Positions 12,001-27,100 of a stretch of DNA of 64,000 bases are shown here, in pieces. Position 1 is the first letter of the stretch. Every line of letters starts with the position of its first letter. The translations under genes were made by a program, and so were the position numbers. Origin of the DNA: Achatina immaculata. Lineage: Eukaryota; Mollusca; Gastropoda; Stylommatophora; Achatinidae. The stretch is from NCBI GenBank assembly GCA_009760885.1, contig CM019700.1, positions 2,533,405-2,597,404 on the forward strand, read 5' to 3'. Under the pieces are notes generated by a model. The model was not told the DNA's origin. It did not search any database and was given only the letters and a program-made list of their open reading frames with translations.

Positions 12001-15000
12001 ACAAATCTCAACTGTATGGGTTATGTGGTCACGATTTCATCTTTATTTTATAAAACCAGACAAACAGAGAAGAACAGGTTGAGAGTTTTGGCTGTGAATA
12101 TTCTGTTAGTGAAAGTGATCAAGATAAGTGAATGTAGCAGTAATGGTCAAAGTGATGAATGTTTTCGTTGATCAAAATGAAGACCGAGCCTTGTGAATCA
12201 TATAATAATTTCACCTCCTGCCATCCCAGAAAAAGCTCTGCAGAAGTGTATTGTGTTGGTGGTTTGTGACCTTGACCTCAAAGCGACACTCATTTTGGTC
12301 CTCGGGAACATTAAATCTGACTTCAACTTGCATCATGCCCACACCTGTACCCTCAGCCTCAAAGTGAAGCTTTCCCCCAGTAGGTACCTACATGGACCAG
12401 ATAACAAAATGAGCCATATACTGGTGTGTTCTAATACACTGATGTGTTCTAATATACTGATGTGTTCTAATATACTGATGTGTTCTAATATATTTGTGTG
12501 TTCTAATATACTTGTGTGTTCTAATATACTGGTGTGTTCTAATATACTGATGTGTTCTAATATATTTGTGTGTTCTAATATACTTGTGTGTTCTAATATA
12601 CTGGTGTGTTCTAATACACTGATGTGTTCTAATACACTGATGTGTTCTAATATACTGATGTGTTCTAATACACTGATGTGTTCTAATATACTGGTGTGTT
12701 CTAATATACTGTGTGTTCTAATATACTGGTGTGTTCTAATATACTGTGTGTTCTAATATATTTGTGTGTTCTAATATACTTGTGTGTTCTAATATACTGG
12801 TGTGTTCTAATACACTGATGTGTTCTAATACACTGATGTGTTCTAATATACTGATGTGTTCTAATACACTGATGTGTTCTAATATACTGGTGTGTTCTAA
12901 TATACTGGTGTGTTCTAATATACTTGTGTGTTCTAATATACTGATGTGTTCTAATACATTGATGTGTTCTAATATACTGATGTGTCCTAATATACTGCTG
13001 TGTTCTAATACACTGGTGTGTTCCAATATAATTATGTGTTCTAATATACTGGTGTGTTCTAATATACTGATGTGTTCTAATATACTGATGTGTTCTAATA
13101 TACTGATGTGTTCTAATATACTGGTGTGTTCTAATATACTGGTGTGTTCTTCTTCTTCTTCTTCTTCGTTCACTTCTACCACCAAAAACCGCACTGTGAA
13201 CCATCTGAATTCATGCCTGTGGTCCTCGTTAGGTCCCGTGGTCCCCTGTGTGGTCCAAAATAGACCACATGAGATCCACGAAAGGACCACAAGAGATTCA
13301 GAGTGTCACAGTGCTTTAGCCTGTATTCTTGGTGGGTCTCGGAAGCGGGATTGCGTGACACCGTGGTTTTCATTGCACCAGTTTAGTCTAGGGTTGGACT
13401 TTCTCACCGGAAGACCTCGACGTGTTTAGGATATCAGTGCATCCCCGCTGGGTGAGAGGCGGTAGCCCACCCAGGCCAGAGTTGGACTTTCTCACCGGAA
13501 AACCTCGACGTGTTTTGAGATACCCGTGTATCACCGCCGGGTGAGAGGTGGTTGCCCATCCAGTCCAGGGTTGGACTTTCTCACCGGAAAACCTCAGCGT
13601 GATTAGGATACGCAAATATCCCCACCGGGTGAGAGGTGGTTGCCTATCTAGACTTCCTTGGTCCAGTGTCTCCGACTTCAGCATTTTGCGGTCGTGGCCG
13701 CTACCCTTCCTAGTTGTGACCAGGATGGAGCTTTTGTCCAGGAGGACGAATCCTCGCCACTAGTGACTTCTACCCCTGGGTTGAGCCGGTTTAGGCATTA
13801 TCCCAGTATGGGCGTGTTTGGGACGGGACCGACCTCTAGAGCAGAGGTACTGTGACATGCATAGCCTTCAAGATTCACCCCTGGTATGAGCCGGTTTAGG
13901 CAAAATTCACCAGTATGGGTGTTTATCAGGCGTTACCGACCTCTAGAGCGGAGGTGGCATGACATGTCTAGCCATCAAGTTCCACCCCTGGTGTGTGCCG
14001 GTTTAGGCATATTTCACCAGTGTAGGTGTATTTCGGACGTGGGCGGCCTCTAGAGCAGAGGTGCCGTGGTATAGCTCTCGTAGCGATACTACTGGACATA
14101 CCAGTTAAACTTCACTTTCCACCACCTTTTCCCATCGGCTCCGCACAGCAACCTTTATTTCTTTTCCGCATTTACTTCCTTAACCGGGAGGAGCTTCACT
14201 CCACGCACGGCATTTGAAGAGTCTCGCCAGCAGTGAGACAAGCCGGTTCATGCATTTCACCCGATATGACTGCACTCAGGACGTGGCCGACCTCCAGACC
14301 AGAGGTGCCATGATTTGACTGTTTGCTTCGCTTTATCCTTTCTACCACCTTTTCCGCAGTGATGCTGCGCAGCAACCTCATTTGTACCTTTCTTCATTGG
14401 CCGGGAAGAGCACCGCTCCATGCACGGCAGCTGAAAAATCTCGGCAACAGCGGCAGATGAGCTACCAAACGTGCCACTCATCTACCCTAAGTAACTGGTT
14501 TTCAGGCGCCAGATATTCGCCCTCGCCCCTTCTCCTGTCAGTTTAAACAGTTCTGCCACGGGAAGGCCAGGAGCTGGACTTGACTGCCAGAGGCTGTTTG
14601 AGGCGCATTTCCAGTCCTTAGAACCACTGGTGTGTTCTAATACACTGATGTGTTCTAATATACTGATGTGTTCTAATACACTGATGTGTTCTAATATACT
14701 GATGTGTTCTAATATACTGGTGTGTTCTAATAAACTGGTGTGTTCTAATATACTGGTGTGTTCTAATATACTTGTGTGTTCTAATATACTGGTGTGTTCT
14801 AATATACTGGTGTGTTCTACTACACTGATGTGTTCTAATAAACTGGTGTGGTCTAATGTACTGATGTATTCCAATATACTGATGTGTTCTAACAAAATGG
14901 TGTGTTCTAATATACTGATGTGTTCTAATATACTGATGTGTTCTAATATACTGGTGTGTTCTAATGTACTGATGTGTTCTAATATACTGATGTGTTCTAA

Positions 15001-18000
15001 TATACTGGTGTGTTCTAATATACTTGTGTGTTCTAATATACTGGTGTGTTCTAATATACTGGTGTGTTCTACTACACTGATGTGTTCTAATAAACTGGTG
15101 TGGTCTAATGTACTGATGTATTCCAATATACTGATGTGTTCTAACAAAATGGTGTGTTCTAATATACTGATGTATTCTAATGTACTGATGTGTTCTAATA
15201 TACTGATGTGTTCTAATATACTGATGTGTTCTAATATACTGATGTATTCTAATATACTGATGCATTCTAATATTGAAATTCGTGATGAAATAAGATTGCT
15301 CAAGAATTTCATATGAGGAATATGTTTGTTGAACAGAGTCAAGGCTCAAGCAGGAAGAAGCGAGTAAATTCTAAAAGTTGTCATGGAGAGTTATGACCTC
15401 CTCAGTGTCAAGAAATGGCATATTTAGAAATCTCTTGAAAAGAGTCAAGATGACCTTGCTGAAAGGTCTCATTAACAGAACAGGGAACCAGAGCTGAAAA
15501 AAAACCTATCCCCTGCTCGCTCTTAGTGCTCTTTCAAACAGACTGTGGTGCTTCTAAACAGATTGTGGTGTTTCTAAACAGACTGTAGTGTTTCTAAACA
15601 GACTGTGGTGCTTCTAAACAGATTGTGGTGTTTCTAAACATATTGTAGTGTTTCTAAACAGACTGTGGTGCTTCTAAACAGATTGTGGTGTTTCTAAACA
15701 GACTGTAGTGTTTCTAAACAGACTGTAGTGTTTCTAAACAGATTGTGGTGTTTCTAAACAGACTGTAGTGTTTCTAAACAGATTGTGGTGTTTCTAAACA
15801 GACTGTAGTGTTTCTAAACAGACTGTAGTGTTTCTAAACAGATTGTGGTGTTTCTAAACAGACTGTAGTGTTTCTAAACAGACTGTAGTGTTTCTAAACA
15901 GATTGTGGTATTTCTAAACAGATTGTAGTGTTTCTAAACAGATTGTGGTGTTTCTAAACAGATTGTAGTGTTTCTAAACAGACTGCAGTACTTCTTCAAA
16001 CAGGCTGTAGGGCTCCTTAAAACAGGTTGTAGAGCTTCATAAAAAAAAAAAAGTTGTAGGGTTCCTTCAAACAGACTATAGTGCTCCTTCAAATAGGCTG
16101 TCATGATAAGGACTGATGTGACACTCATACTGGTGAAATCTCCTATTGAGTCTGATTGTCAGATTTTTCAAGAAAGCTGAGCTAAATCACAATTTGTATC
16201 ACCTGATGCTTGTTCTTCAACATCTAACACTTATATCAGTTAGGAAGAACTCAAATGACAGTTTCTGGGAGAATGACAATGAACAAAGCAAAAAAAAAAA
16301 AAAATAGGTGAAAAATTTTGCCTTGTTTAAAGTCAGCACCTGTTTAAAGCCAACATTTGAAAAGATAAGACCCCAGCACAGACATGTGATCTTAATCATG
16401 TGATAAGTTTCAGAAGAGATTTTTAAATTGATTGGTGCTCTGAAATGAATTAGAAATGATTATAAAATTATCTTTCTTTCAAACTCTATTCAGCAAACAA
16501 ATATCAAACAAATCTGAAGTGTTCTTCTGAATGGTCAAGGGCTCGAATCCCCAGCTGAGGGGGATTTTTTCCAACCAATACGGCCCCGAGGTCAACCCAG
16601 CCTTGTAAAATGGGTACCAGAGAAAATCTGGAAGGAAAGGCAGTGAGGAAAGGAACTGGCCACCCTACTTCATACGCTGATGGCCCAGCATAATGAGGTC
16701 TCTAAAGCTTCATCCCCTATGGCGTTTGCTATGGGACTATCTTTACCTTTACCTGATAGTTTCTTCCATGTTCTAGAATGCAAATTTTTATTAAATCTGA
16801 TCACAACATCTTCAGCATCAGTATACATTTAGATATGAAACAATCCTGAAACTGTACTCATCAAAACAGTCATCGGCTTAATCATTTAACAATTTAATCT
16901 GTATAATGATAGTGGAGAAAATTTCATCAGAGTAGTCACTAACACAAAAATATCAGCTAAACTTCAAAATAATTCATCAATTTGTACCTTTGGCACAGAC
17001 TTGAGAACCATTGCATCTTTAGGGGTAAGAGAGATTGACCTCCTGAAGCGATCATCCACTTCTGATCTTATGTGGCATGTCATATCCAAGATGGCAGTGT
17101 AAGATTTGATGCTGTACTCGGATAAGGCTTGAAGACCAACAACTGTATCCTGGAGAATGTTTAAATTTGATTCTAGAGTTATATAAATGTAAGAGTCATC
17201 AGTTTAATTGATGTTCCAATATTTTAGCTGTCAGCTTATGCACAACCAGCTCAGCATGATAAATATCATATACAGGTAGCAGCACAGAATTATTGGACAT
17301 ATTCTTAGCTTTCTGGACAATCAAGGCTTTTTGTTGTACATCATGTAGCAGAGATCAAAACTACAGAGTCCTTTCTGTATATCACACGTCCATGATAGTA
17401 AAAGACATGTACACAAGAGGAGCACACACTGATGGTTTATTTATACACAGGCACATTATGTGACCACTGACCTGGCACTGATATGTAAAGACTAACACAT
17501 CAGGTGATCACTGACCTGACACTGACATATAAAGACTAACACATCAGGTGATCACTGACCTGACACTGACATATAAAGACTAACACATCAGGTGATCACT
17601 GACCTGACACTGACAAATAAAGATGGACACATCATATGACCACTGACTAGACACTGACATATAAAGATGGACACATCAGGTGATCACTGACCTGACACTG
17701 ACAAATAAAGATGGACCACTGACCTGACACTGATATATAAAGATAGACACATCATGTGACCACTGACCTGGCATTGATATGTAAAGACCAACATATCATG
17801 TGACCACTGACCTGAGTTGAAATGAAGGCCCCATGTGAGTTTCTTTGCTGTAACAGCCATCCCACAATGCTGGTAGCAGTAGTAATGTCAGCACGTGCCA
17901 AGAAGGTGAGAAGTGCATATGATGTGACCTCCACGGCCAGGGCACCGGGCTTCTTGGTATACCAGTACGGCTTGTCATTTGTGCCAAAGTCAGCCTCACT

Positions 18001-18128
18001 GCCAGGGGCCCAGTATGTGAATCCTCAAAATGTTATAAATATGGAGAAGGTGATAGATCACATTATATATTTAAACATTTTGAAGGAGGGATAATTAATA
18101 ATAAGAATATTTCAAAGTGAAAAGCAAC

Positions 18129-18159
<31 letters not shown>

Positions 18160-21100
18160 CACTGGGTTGTGTATATTTCATTGCCTTGAATTCTTCTTGT
18201 TATCTCCTATTGTTGATTCTCTTTTTACCTTTCTTGTTATGTCTTTCTTTCAGTGAAAACTGAACCATTCACCTCTCCCTCTCTGCCTCTGGTGGAGCTT
18301 GCCCAGCATTACTCTGCCTTGGTAACTTATTCTGACAACACAAGATTTGCATAATCTGTCACAGTAACAACAAGCAATGTTTATGTTTTAAGTCCGGCCT
18401 CCTTGCTTTCTTGACTTCTGTCTTCAGTTTGAGAGGATGATGAAGCAACCAGGGGCAGTCAACTACAGATGGAAAACACCATACCTCTAGTAGCAGGGCT
18501 CCATGTTCTCCTTCAGTCTGGTAAATATAGCAGGACTCCATGTTCTCCTTCAGTCTGGTAAATATAGCAGGACTCCATGTTCTCCTTCAGTCTGGTAAAT
18601 ATAGCAGGACTCCATGTTCTCCTTCAGTCTGGTAAATATAGCAGGACTCCATGTTCTCCTTCAGTCTGGTAAAAATAGCAGGGCTCCATATGTTCCTTCA
18701 ATCTGGTAAATATAGCAGGGCTCTATGTTCTCCTTCAGTCTGGTAAATATAGCAGGACTCCATGTTCTCCTTCAGTCTGGTAAATATAGCAGGACTCCAT
18801 GTTCTCATTCAGTCTGGTAAAAATAGCAGGGCTCCATATGTTCCTTCAATCTGGTAAATATAGCAGGGCTCTATGTTCTCCTTCAGTCTGGTAAATATAG
18901 CAGGGCTCCATGTTCTCATTCAGTCTGGTAAATATAGCAGGGCTCCATGTTCTCCTTCAGTCTGGTAAAAATAGCAGGGCTCCATGTTCTCCTTCAGTCT
19001 GGTAAATATAGCAGGGCTCCATGTTCTCATTCAGTCTGGTAAATATAGCAGGGCTCCATGTTCTCCTTCAGTCTGGTAAGTATAGCAGGGCTCCATGTTC
19101 TCCTTCAGTCTGGTAAATATAGCAGGGCTCCATGTGCTCTTTTGGTCTGGCAAAACAAAGAGCCCCACATGGTCCTCCAATCTTGCAAACAAAGCAGGGC
19201 TCTGTGGGATCCTCGTGGTTGTGGAGTCTGCTACAAGCTTACCTTCGTGAGTCCACTGCAGGACTCTGCATACAGTCTCTGTAACCACTCCCTATCTGAC
19301 CACATGCCTGTGCTCTGAGATCATCACAGCATCAGCTGCAGAGATATCAAGATCTGCAGCCCCAGGAAAAGGAAGAAGTGAAGAACCTGACCAATGTAGA
19401 TGATTTTTTGAATGATATCTCAACATTACAAGCATGTATCAAGCAAACAGCCCTACCTTCTGGTGATGATTTGGCCATGCCCAATAAACGTTTGGTAAGA
19501 TCATCACTGAGTGGACTTCCAACTAATGTCAGAGCATAAGCACTGAGAGCGACCGCCAGCGGTCTGTTGGTGAGAGCTATTTTATCTTCAATGTAATGCT
19601 GGGCTTTCTCTATAATCTCACTCTGATTCTGCAACATGAAAGGGAGGTCATCATAAGAAACTTATTAATCAGGATTACCGTTCCTGAGATGAGAAAATGC
19701 AGTTTATGACATGTGAAAAGACAGTTCTTGATTGTTATGATATGCGAACGAAGAAGAAGAAGAAGAAGAAGAAAATTGTTATGATATTTGATGTGGAGTT
19801 GGATTTCTGCATTGTTGAATGGGAGTGCTTTTTCCTGTTGTGATTCCTCACTGTTTGACTGAGTGTGGTGCAAACAGAAACGCACAAATGTGTCACATTA
19901 GCAATAGGGTCATCACAGCTTTTAAGATGGAGGTCGGTTCTGTGTGCCGAGCTACTGAGCTTAGTGCTATGGCACCACAGTGAGCTGTGAACTCCGCATA
20001 GACTGCATTGATAGTTCTTTGTTATGTCTACCTGTATGTCCTGGTTTGGCTTGGTACCTTAGTTATGGAGTTCATGCCGGAGTGACACTGACTAGTTTTG
20101 CACTTGGACTGCTGTAGTTCCTAAAATGGTGCCCTCACTGTGTAGACTCACCATCAAAGACTGAAGTGAGGGATCATCAATGAACATTCTTTGTGATATT
20201 CACTGACATAGATAGTGGAGCAATTATGGGAGTATCTCGTTCACGATGATACCAAGAACCTAATACTGAATACTGAAGACAGTTCTTGAGATGAGAATAT
20301 GCAGTTCTTGAGATTATCTATTCAATTTGAGAATTGTCTTCATTTTAATGAAGAAATATTTTTGTTTTGTACATTTTTGTACAAACAAATAGTTCTCTTC
20401 ATTACAGTTACTCACTAACAGTTAACTAATCTATGTGGTCTGTCTGGTGTTTCAACTGTATAAACTTGGAAGGAAGTAGGAACAGCTTTATTATTTAATG
20501 ATAACAAAATTTAAAAGTTTATCATTAAATAATAAAGCTGTTCCTATCTTCTTCCTAGTTTATACATTTTGGTATCACAGCTTTACTGCAGTACTTTGTG
20601 TATAGTTGTATGCCTATACACTAATTATTTGGGTGTTTCAACTTATCCTCCTGTAATATATGTGCTATGTCTGGTGTTTCAACTTATCCTCCTGTAATCT
20701 ATGCGCTATGTCTGGTGTTTCAACTTATCCTCCTGTAATCTATGTGGTATGTCAAGTGTTTCAACTTATCCTCATGTAATCTATGTGGTATGTCAAGTGT
20801 TTCAACTTATCCTCCTGTAATCTATGTGCTATGTCTGGTGTTTCAACTTATCCTCCTCTAATCTATGTGCTATGTCAAGTGTTTCAACTTATCCTCCTGT
20901 AATCTATGTGCTATGTCAAGTGTTTCAACGTATCCTCCTGTAATCTATGTGCTATGTCTGGTGTTTCAACTTATCCTCCTGTAATATATGTGCTATGTCA
21001 AGTGTTTCAACTGATCCTCCTGTACCTACAACATAGACATGAATGAGAATGAATATATCTGCTAAGCTAAATTTTGTTTTCTGCACTGATGCCAGAAGAA

Positions 21101-24100
21101 AAAACACCTCAGATGTGTAAGTAACCAAACTGGCAGGTCACTGAATGACAAAATGGATGTGTTACCTCGTTCGAGCAGTCACATTCCAGCAATGCTGCCA
21201 CAATGTAGGCAGCATGGGATACATCAGCATTAACTCCACCCTGAGAAAGGAAGACCAGAATTTAGTTTCACTTCACAGCTCAAGGTTAAATATGTTTATG
21301 AATCAACAATTCAGTTTCTGTTCACCCTGTATAAAAAGGTTGTTCTAGTGGATGTAGCTAACAGTTGTGAGGAAGGCATGTTGGTTACAAGATACTTTCA
21401 TTGCCAGAAGATGAACAGTATCTCTTTCACTGCCAGAAGACAAACAGTATCTTAACTCTTTCACTGCCAGAAGATAAACAGTATCTTAACTCTTTCACTG
21501 CCAGAAGATAAACAGTATCTTAACTCTTATTATTTTTATGAGTAGCTAATTTAGCAACAGAATATCCCTTCACTGATTGGACGAATTTATTATACATAAT
21601 GGTTTACATTTTTTATATGTATGAAGCTAGAGAAGAAAGCTAGAGTTTCATATTATATATGGCATTTTGGAACACTGAATACAGGTGATAAATCTGCACT
21701 GAGAGAAAACAGGAAAGTCAAAAATATCAACAATGAACAAAACAAGAAATGAATCATGAACATACAAGCAACAACACAAGAAATGAATCATGAATATAGA
21801 AGCAACAACACAAGAAATGAATCATGAATATAGAAGCAGCAACACAAGAAATGAATCATGAATATACAAGCAACAAAAGAAGAATTAATCATGGAAATAC
21901 AAAAAACAGCACAGGAAACTAATCAGGATTATGCAAGCAACTACACAAGAAAAGAATAATGAAAACAGAAAAACTAAAACTAATTGTTTTGTTCTCAACT
22001 TTGACAGAAATTGTCTGAGATTTGATGAAATATTTTGGCTCTAGGGTGAAATATTGATTGCTTTTAATTGCTATTTCTCAATCTTTTCTCCTCTCTACTC
22101 AACATTCCTTTCATGAAAATGCACCTTGCATTTTCATTCACCTACAGCTAAAGCTAACTTTGGCTTTTCTACACTATTTATGTAGATATAGTAAGTCTCT
22201 GTTAACCATATCTGCCAACCATAAACTTCAGTCACACTAACTATACACCATATTTAACAGAATGAAAACTCAAGCCACTCTGCACCCAACTGCACCCATC
22301 TACATCCACCCACCAGCATCTCCCGATGTGTAACCCAAGCCTCTTCCTTGAAGCTGCCATCTGTGTTCTGTTGCTGGGCAACCCAGTGGAAGGAGTCACA
22401 GGTCTGGTTGTGGTCAACCGTAACGTAGTGCTCAGCCTGGCATAATGTCTTCATGGCAAAGGCTGTCAACCTGGAAGACATCAGTCACAGGGAAATGACC
22501 AGTGTACATGAGAGAACACCGTGAAACCATGCACAAAAGTTACTAGCTCATCAAGACCTGAAAAACAAACAGAACCATCAGGAGGACAAAAGTCCCTGCA
22601 GATCCAAACTTAAGTGCAAAGTCCAAAATTATCTATGATTTCTAACCATAGAACACAGAAACTTACAGTTAAATGTAATCTTCTTATCTTCAGCTTTCTC
22701 TGATGTGCCAAAATGGTTCCAAGCAGACTGTAGGCTATGAAAATATCCTCAAGGTTTGAAACTTCTAAATATAAATCATCTACATTTTCTCCTTTACAAG
22801 CATGAAACTTCTAAATAATCTACATTATATCATTTTAGAAGCATAAAACTTCTAAATCTAAATCATTTACATTTTATCATTTAGAAGCACAAAATATCTA
22901 AATCTAAATCATTTACAAAAAGAACAAATATATCTATACTACAAGAGCTTAATATTGAAGAAGGCTGGCTAGTAAAGAGGATTAAAGAGAAAAAACTGAA
23001 ATATTTTGGACACATTAAACGTCATGATAATTTAGAGAAGACCATATTGGAAGGATACATAATGGGAAAAAGAAAAAGAGGAAGACCAAAACGAAGATGG
23101 CTGCAAGAAATCGTTGATGATCTGCAAATGGACACAACCGAGAGGCCTACAGGAGTGCTGTTTGGGAGGCAAAGTTCCGCAAGGGACATGCAAATGAATG
23201 AATGAATGAAATCATTTACATTTTCTCATTCAAAAGCATAAAGTTTCTAAATCTAAACTGTCAACATTTTCTTGTCAGAAGTATAAAATTTCTCATTTAT
23301 TCTATCTAAAGTTTACTCACTCGAGGAAGAATCTGGGTTAAAATATGTTAATCATAATAACTAAAAAAAAACAAAGATAGTCCCATAGCATTTCAAATGC
23401 CGTAGGGGGTGAAGCGTTAGAGACCTCATTATGCTGGGTCATCAGCGTATGAGGTAGGGTGACCAGTTCCTTTCCTCGCTGCCTTTACTTCCCAGATTTT
23501 CTCTGGTACCCATTTTACGAGGCTGGGTTGACCTCAGGGCCGTATTGGTCGGAAAAAAAATCCCGCTCAGCTGGGGATTCGAACCCTCGACCATTTGGTT
23601 GCTAGACGAGTGCTCTAACCACTACGCTAGCCGGCCCCTATAATAACTAAACAAAGTAGAAAAAAATAAATTAATAATTGATCAAACTACCAAAAAAAAT
23701 TAACAAATGAACAAACTACAAAAAATAATTTAATAATTGAACAAACTACAAAAAAGTAATAACTGAACAAACTGGATATATCAACAGGAGTAAAAAAAAA
23801 AATCAAGTAAATGACAGCCATCACAAAGTTTACCAGGTGCTTGAGTCTGCATGTGGCCAGGTAGCATAAGATGCATCAGGTTTTCTGAAAGTCATCTGTC
23901 GTGACACACCTGGCAACATCACCAAACAATGAGTGACAGTGATGACAATGATATTTCTTGGAATATAACCAGATTTAACCAACACCAGCTATGCCATTTT
24001 AAATGACAAACTGGTGGAACTGTTAGATACTGTAAATATGTAAGGTCATTGGCTTGTAAAATCTTCCCATGATGCATAAATGCAGTGTTATCAATGATAT

Positions 24101-27100
24101 AAAATATACACATAAAACTTGCAACACATACATAAATTATGAAACAACATCTATTCTTTACATAAATTTGACCTTTTACTATATGGATTTAATATCTGTA
24201 TTGTGATAACGAATTGGGAAAAAAAATGTTTTTCTAAAACACATTTATTACTGAACGTAGTTTTCATTTTGCAGTTCTAAGAGCACAAATATTTGAACTG
24301 CTGTTCTGGAATCTTTCTGGACAATTTGAAAATGCTGAAAACACATGTATAAGCCTTCATTCACTTGCTCATAAAGCTCACTCACATGCTGCCAATTATT
24401 TTTTATATAAAAGGTTAATTTGAATGTTTGATCTCTATTTCTGGCTGTTAACACATAGATCTTGTTGTCTGCTTCTTTCTTTTCCAAGAATGCTGTATTC
24501 TTATACTGATATTCACAGATGTCTGTCTTCATATTTTTTTACTGGTAATAACTACAAGTTACTTTTCTCTCTCAGTTTGTCAGATGATCATTCTACAACC
24601 TAGAAACAGTATCATCAACATAAGAATCAATGTATTTTTGTTCTGACTCTTCTGCTTGACAATGATGATGATGATGATGATGATGATGGCAAGACTTCAA
24701 TTCATGGAACACAAATAAAATGATGGCACAAATGTAAAGCTTTTCTCCACCACACTGCAGACCAAACCAATGACTACTTTGTTAACCAAGCTTCGACGAT
24801 GTGGCCTGTTTTCAGGAAGCACCTTTGAGGAAGTGGGATAGGGTCTTGGTGGGCTATGGTTACACACAAAAACCATCTGCTTCCTAGAATTCATCTTTGA
24901 AATAAACTGAGTGGACATCTTTGCCAAAAACTGACCAAGACCCCTCCACAAAATTATACCGGCACTCTTACCCTGTCTAATCAGAACTGTAGCTTTTTTC
25001 TCAGTGGTTGCCGACAGCCGCCTGGTTGCACGCAAGTAACGAGTGACATAAACATTTGGTGCAAGATAGATTAGATTCTGTTCCCCACATCCTGTGGGCA
25101 TGCGCAGCAGCTCAGTGACACCTTCAATCATGACTTGTAGGGTGGGTCCAAGCAGGTCACCTGATCCAACAGAAACACGTACATACATACATGTTGTTTG
25201 CTACTGCATTTATTAGGACAATGTTGTGCTTGTTAGGATGATGTTGTATTTATTAGGACAATGTTGCATATCAGGACAATAGTGTGTTTATAATGTCATA
25301 TATCAGGGCAATAGTGTGTTTATAATGTCATATATCAGGACAATAATTAGAATTAAAAACAAAAGACCTATGGACGGTTAAGTGGTGCTGAATAATGTAG
25401 TTTACTGTACGCTGTTCTCTCATGGTTTGACGGCTGTATCTCCTCGACATCCTGAAATCTTTTCCTTTCAAGTGGTATTTTATTTCTCCGCAGGGAGCGT
25501 TAACAGGTAAGTATGGTGGTTGTTGGAACTGTGGAACGTGGTGCTTAGCAAGAAACTGCTGCACAAGTTAAGATGCATGGGCAGGCGCACTGTCATGGTG
25601 GAGTTATTTTACCTTTCCCTGCTTAAAAGCTTCACTCTGGGGTTGAAAAATTAGCCACCAAAACTCACTCCCAACCTGGCAATATCCAACTTATGTTTCA
25701 GCACCTTCATTGCATCAGCTGCAGAGAACATTCTGTTCATTGTTCTAGATTAGAACAACAAGAAGAAGGTATTCAAGAAATACATGCAACCCATGAAATA
25801 ACAGATAAGACAAATTAAAGGTTGCTGGCGGGAAATCTGAACTGTGTGGCAGAAGATGCATCATAAACAACCAACATGTGACAGGAAATATCAGCAAACA
25901 TAATCTTGGATGGATGCTGTGGCATGCAGGGGAAAATATGTGGGGTTGTCCCGAATGTAGTGAAGCCAGAGTCTGAATTTTAAACTATGAAATTTTAAAA
26001 TAACAGCACACAATTTTGTAGGATTCTTATAATCTTATATCCTTCCCGTTCAGCTACACATAACATTCCCCTCTTCCACTATCATAATCCCTCTGCACTA
26101 AGTTCCACTCCCTTCTCACTTGTTACACATAGTTCAGAACCTCCTCACAGCATCACATTGCAGCCCCTCTACCCCTACTATAATCACATATCCCTCCTTC
26201 TCCTGACTAGATTACTATTGTATCACTCTCTCTCCTCTCCATGTCCCTCTCCCCATCCTCATTTACGTTCCACCTTTCACACATCACAAATCTCCATTTA
26301 AATATTCTCTACATTCCACACTGTGCATTTCTGAACACAGCCTCCTACAAGTCACAGCTAAGTGCTCCATTCATTTTATTTTATTTTACTCAATTCTTTT
26401 TACATTCCTACTGACAACCACTGGAAAGAAAGATAAAGAGTGTGAGAGCATGAGAAAAATACCTAATCAGTTCAGCCGACAGCATGAATAATAAGAAAGG
26501 AATCTGACCAGAAACATCTAGGATAGTTAGAAACAGTTAGGATGGCTAGAAACATCTAGAGTAGTTAGAAACAGTTAGGATGGCTAGAAACATCTAGAGT
26601 AGTTAGAAACATTTAGGATGGCTAGAAACATCTAGAGTAGTTAGAAACATTTAGGATGGCTAGAAACATCTAGAGTAGTTAGAAACACTTAGGATGGCTA
26701 GAAACATCTAGAGTAGTTAGAAACATTTAGGATGGCTAGAAACATCTAGAATAGTTAGAAACATTTAGGATGGCTAGAAACATCTAGAGTAGTTAGAAAC
26801 ATTTAGGATGGCTAGAAACATCTAGGATAGTTAGAAACACTTAGGATGGCTAGAAACATCTAGAGTAGTTAGAAACATCTAGAATGGTTAGAAACATCTA
26901 GAATGGTTAGAAACATCTAGAATGGTTAGAAACATCTAGAATGGTTAGAAACATCTAGGTTTGCTAGAGACACCTGGAAGGGTAGAAACATCTAGATTGG
27001 TTAGAAACACCTAGGATGGCTAGAGACACCTGGAAGGGTAGAAACATCTAGATTGGTTAGAAACACCTAGGAAGGCTAGAAACACCTAGGAAGGGTAGAA

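Noticed and set aside
23600..23639. tRNA gene
   Set aside because: A and B box present, but the sequence continues as a SINE body with target duplication and the acceptor arm does not pair.
24590..24971. Continuation of the thioester exon past 24972
   Set aside because: The frame stays open, but the peptide stops resembling the family exactly at CAGG|gtaaga, and exon 14 continues it in phase.
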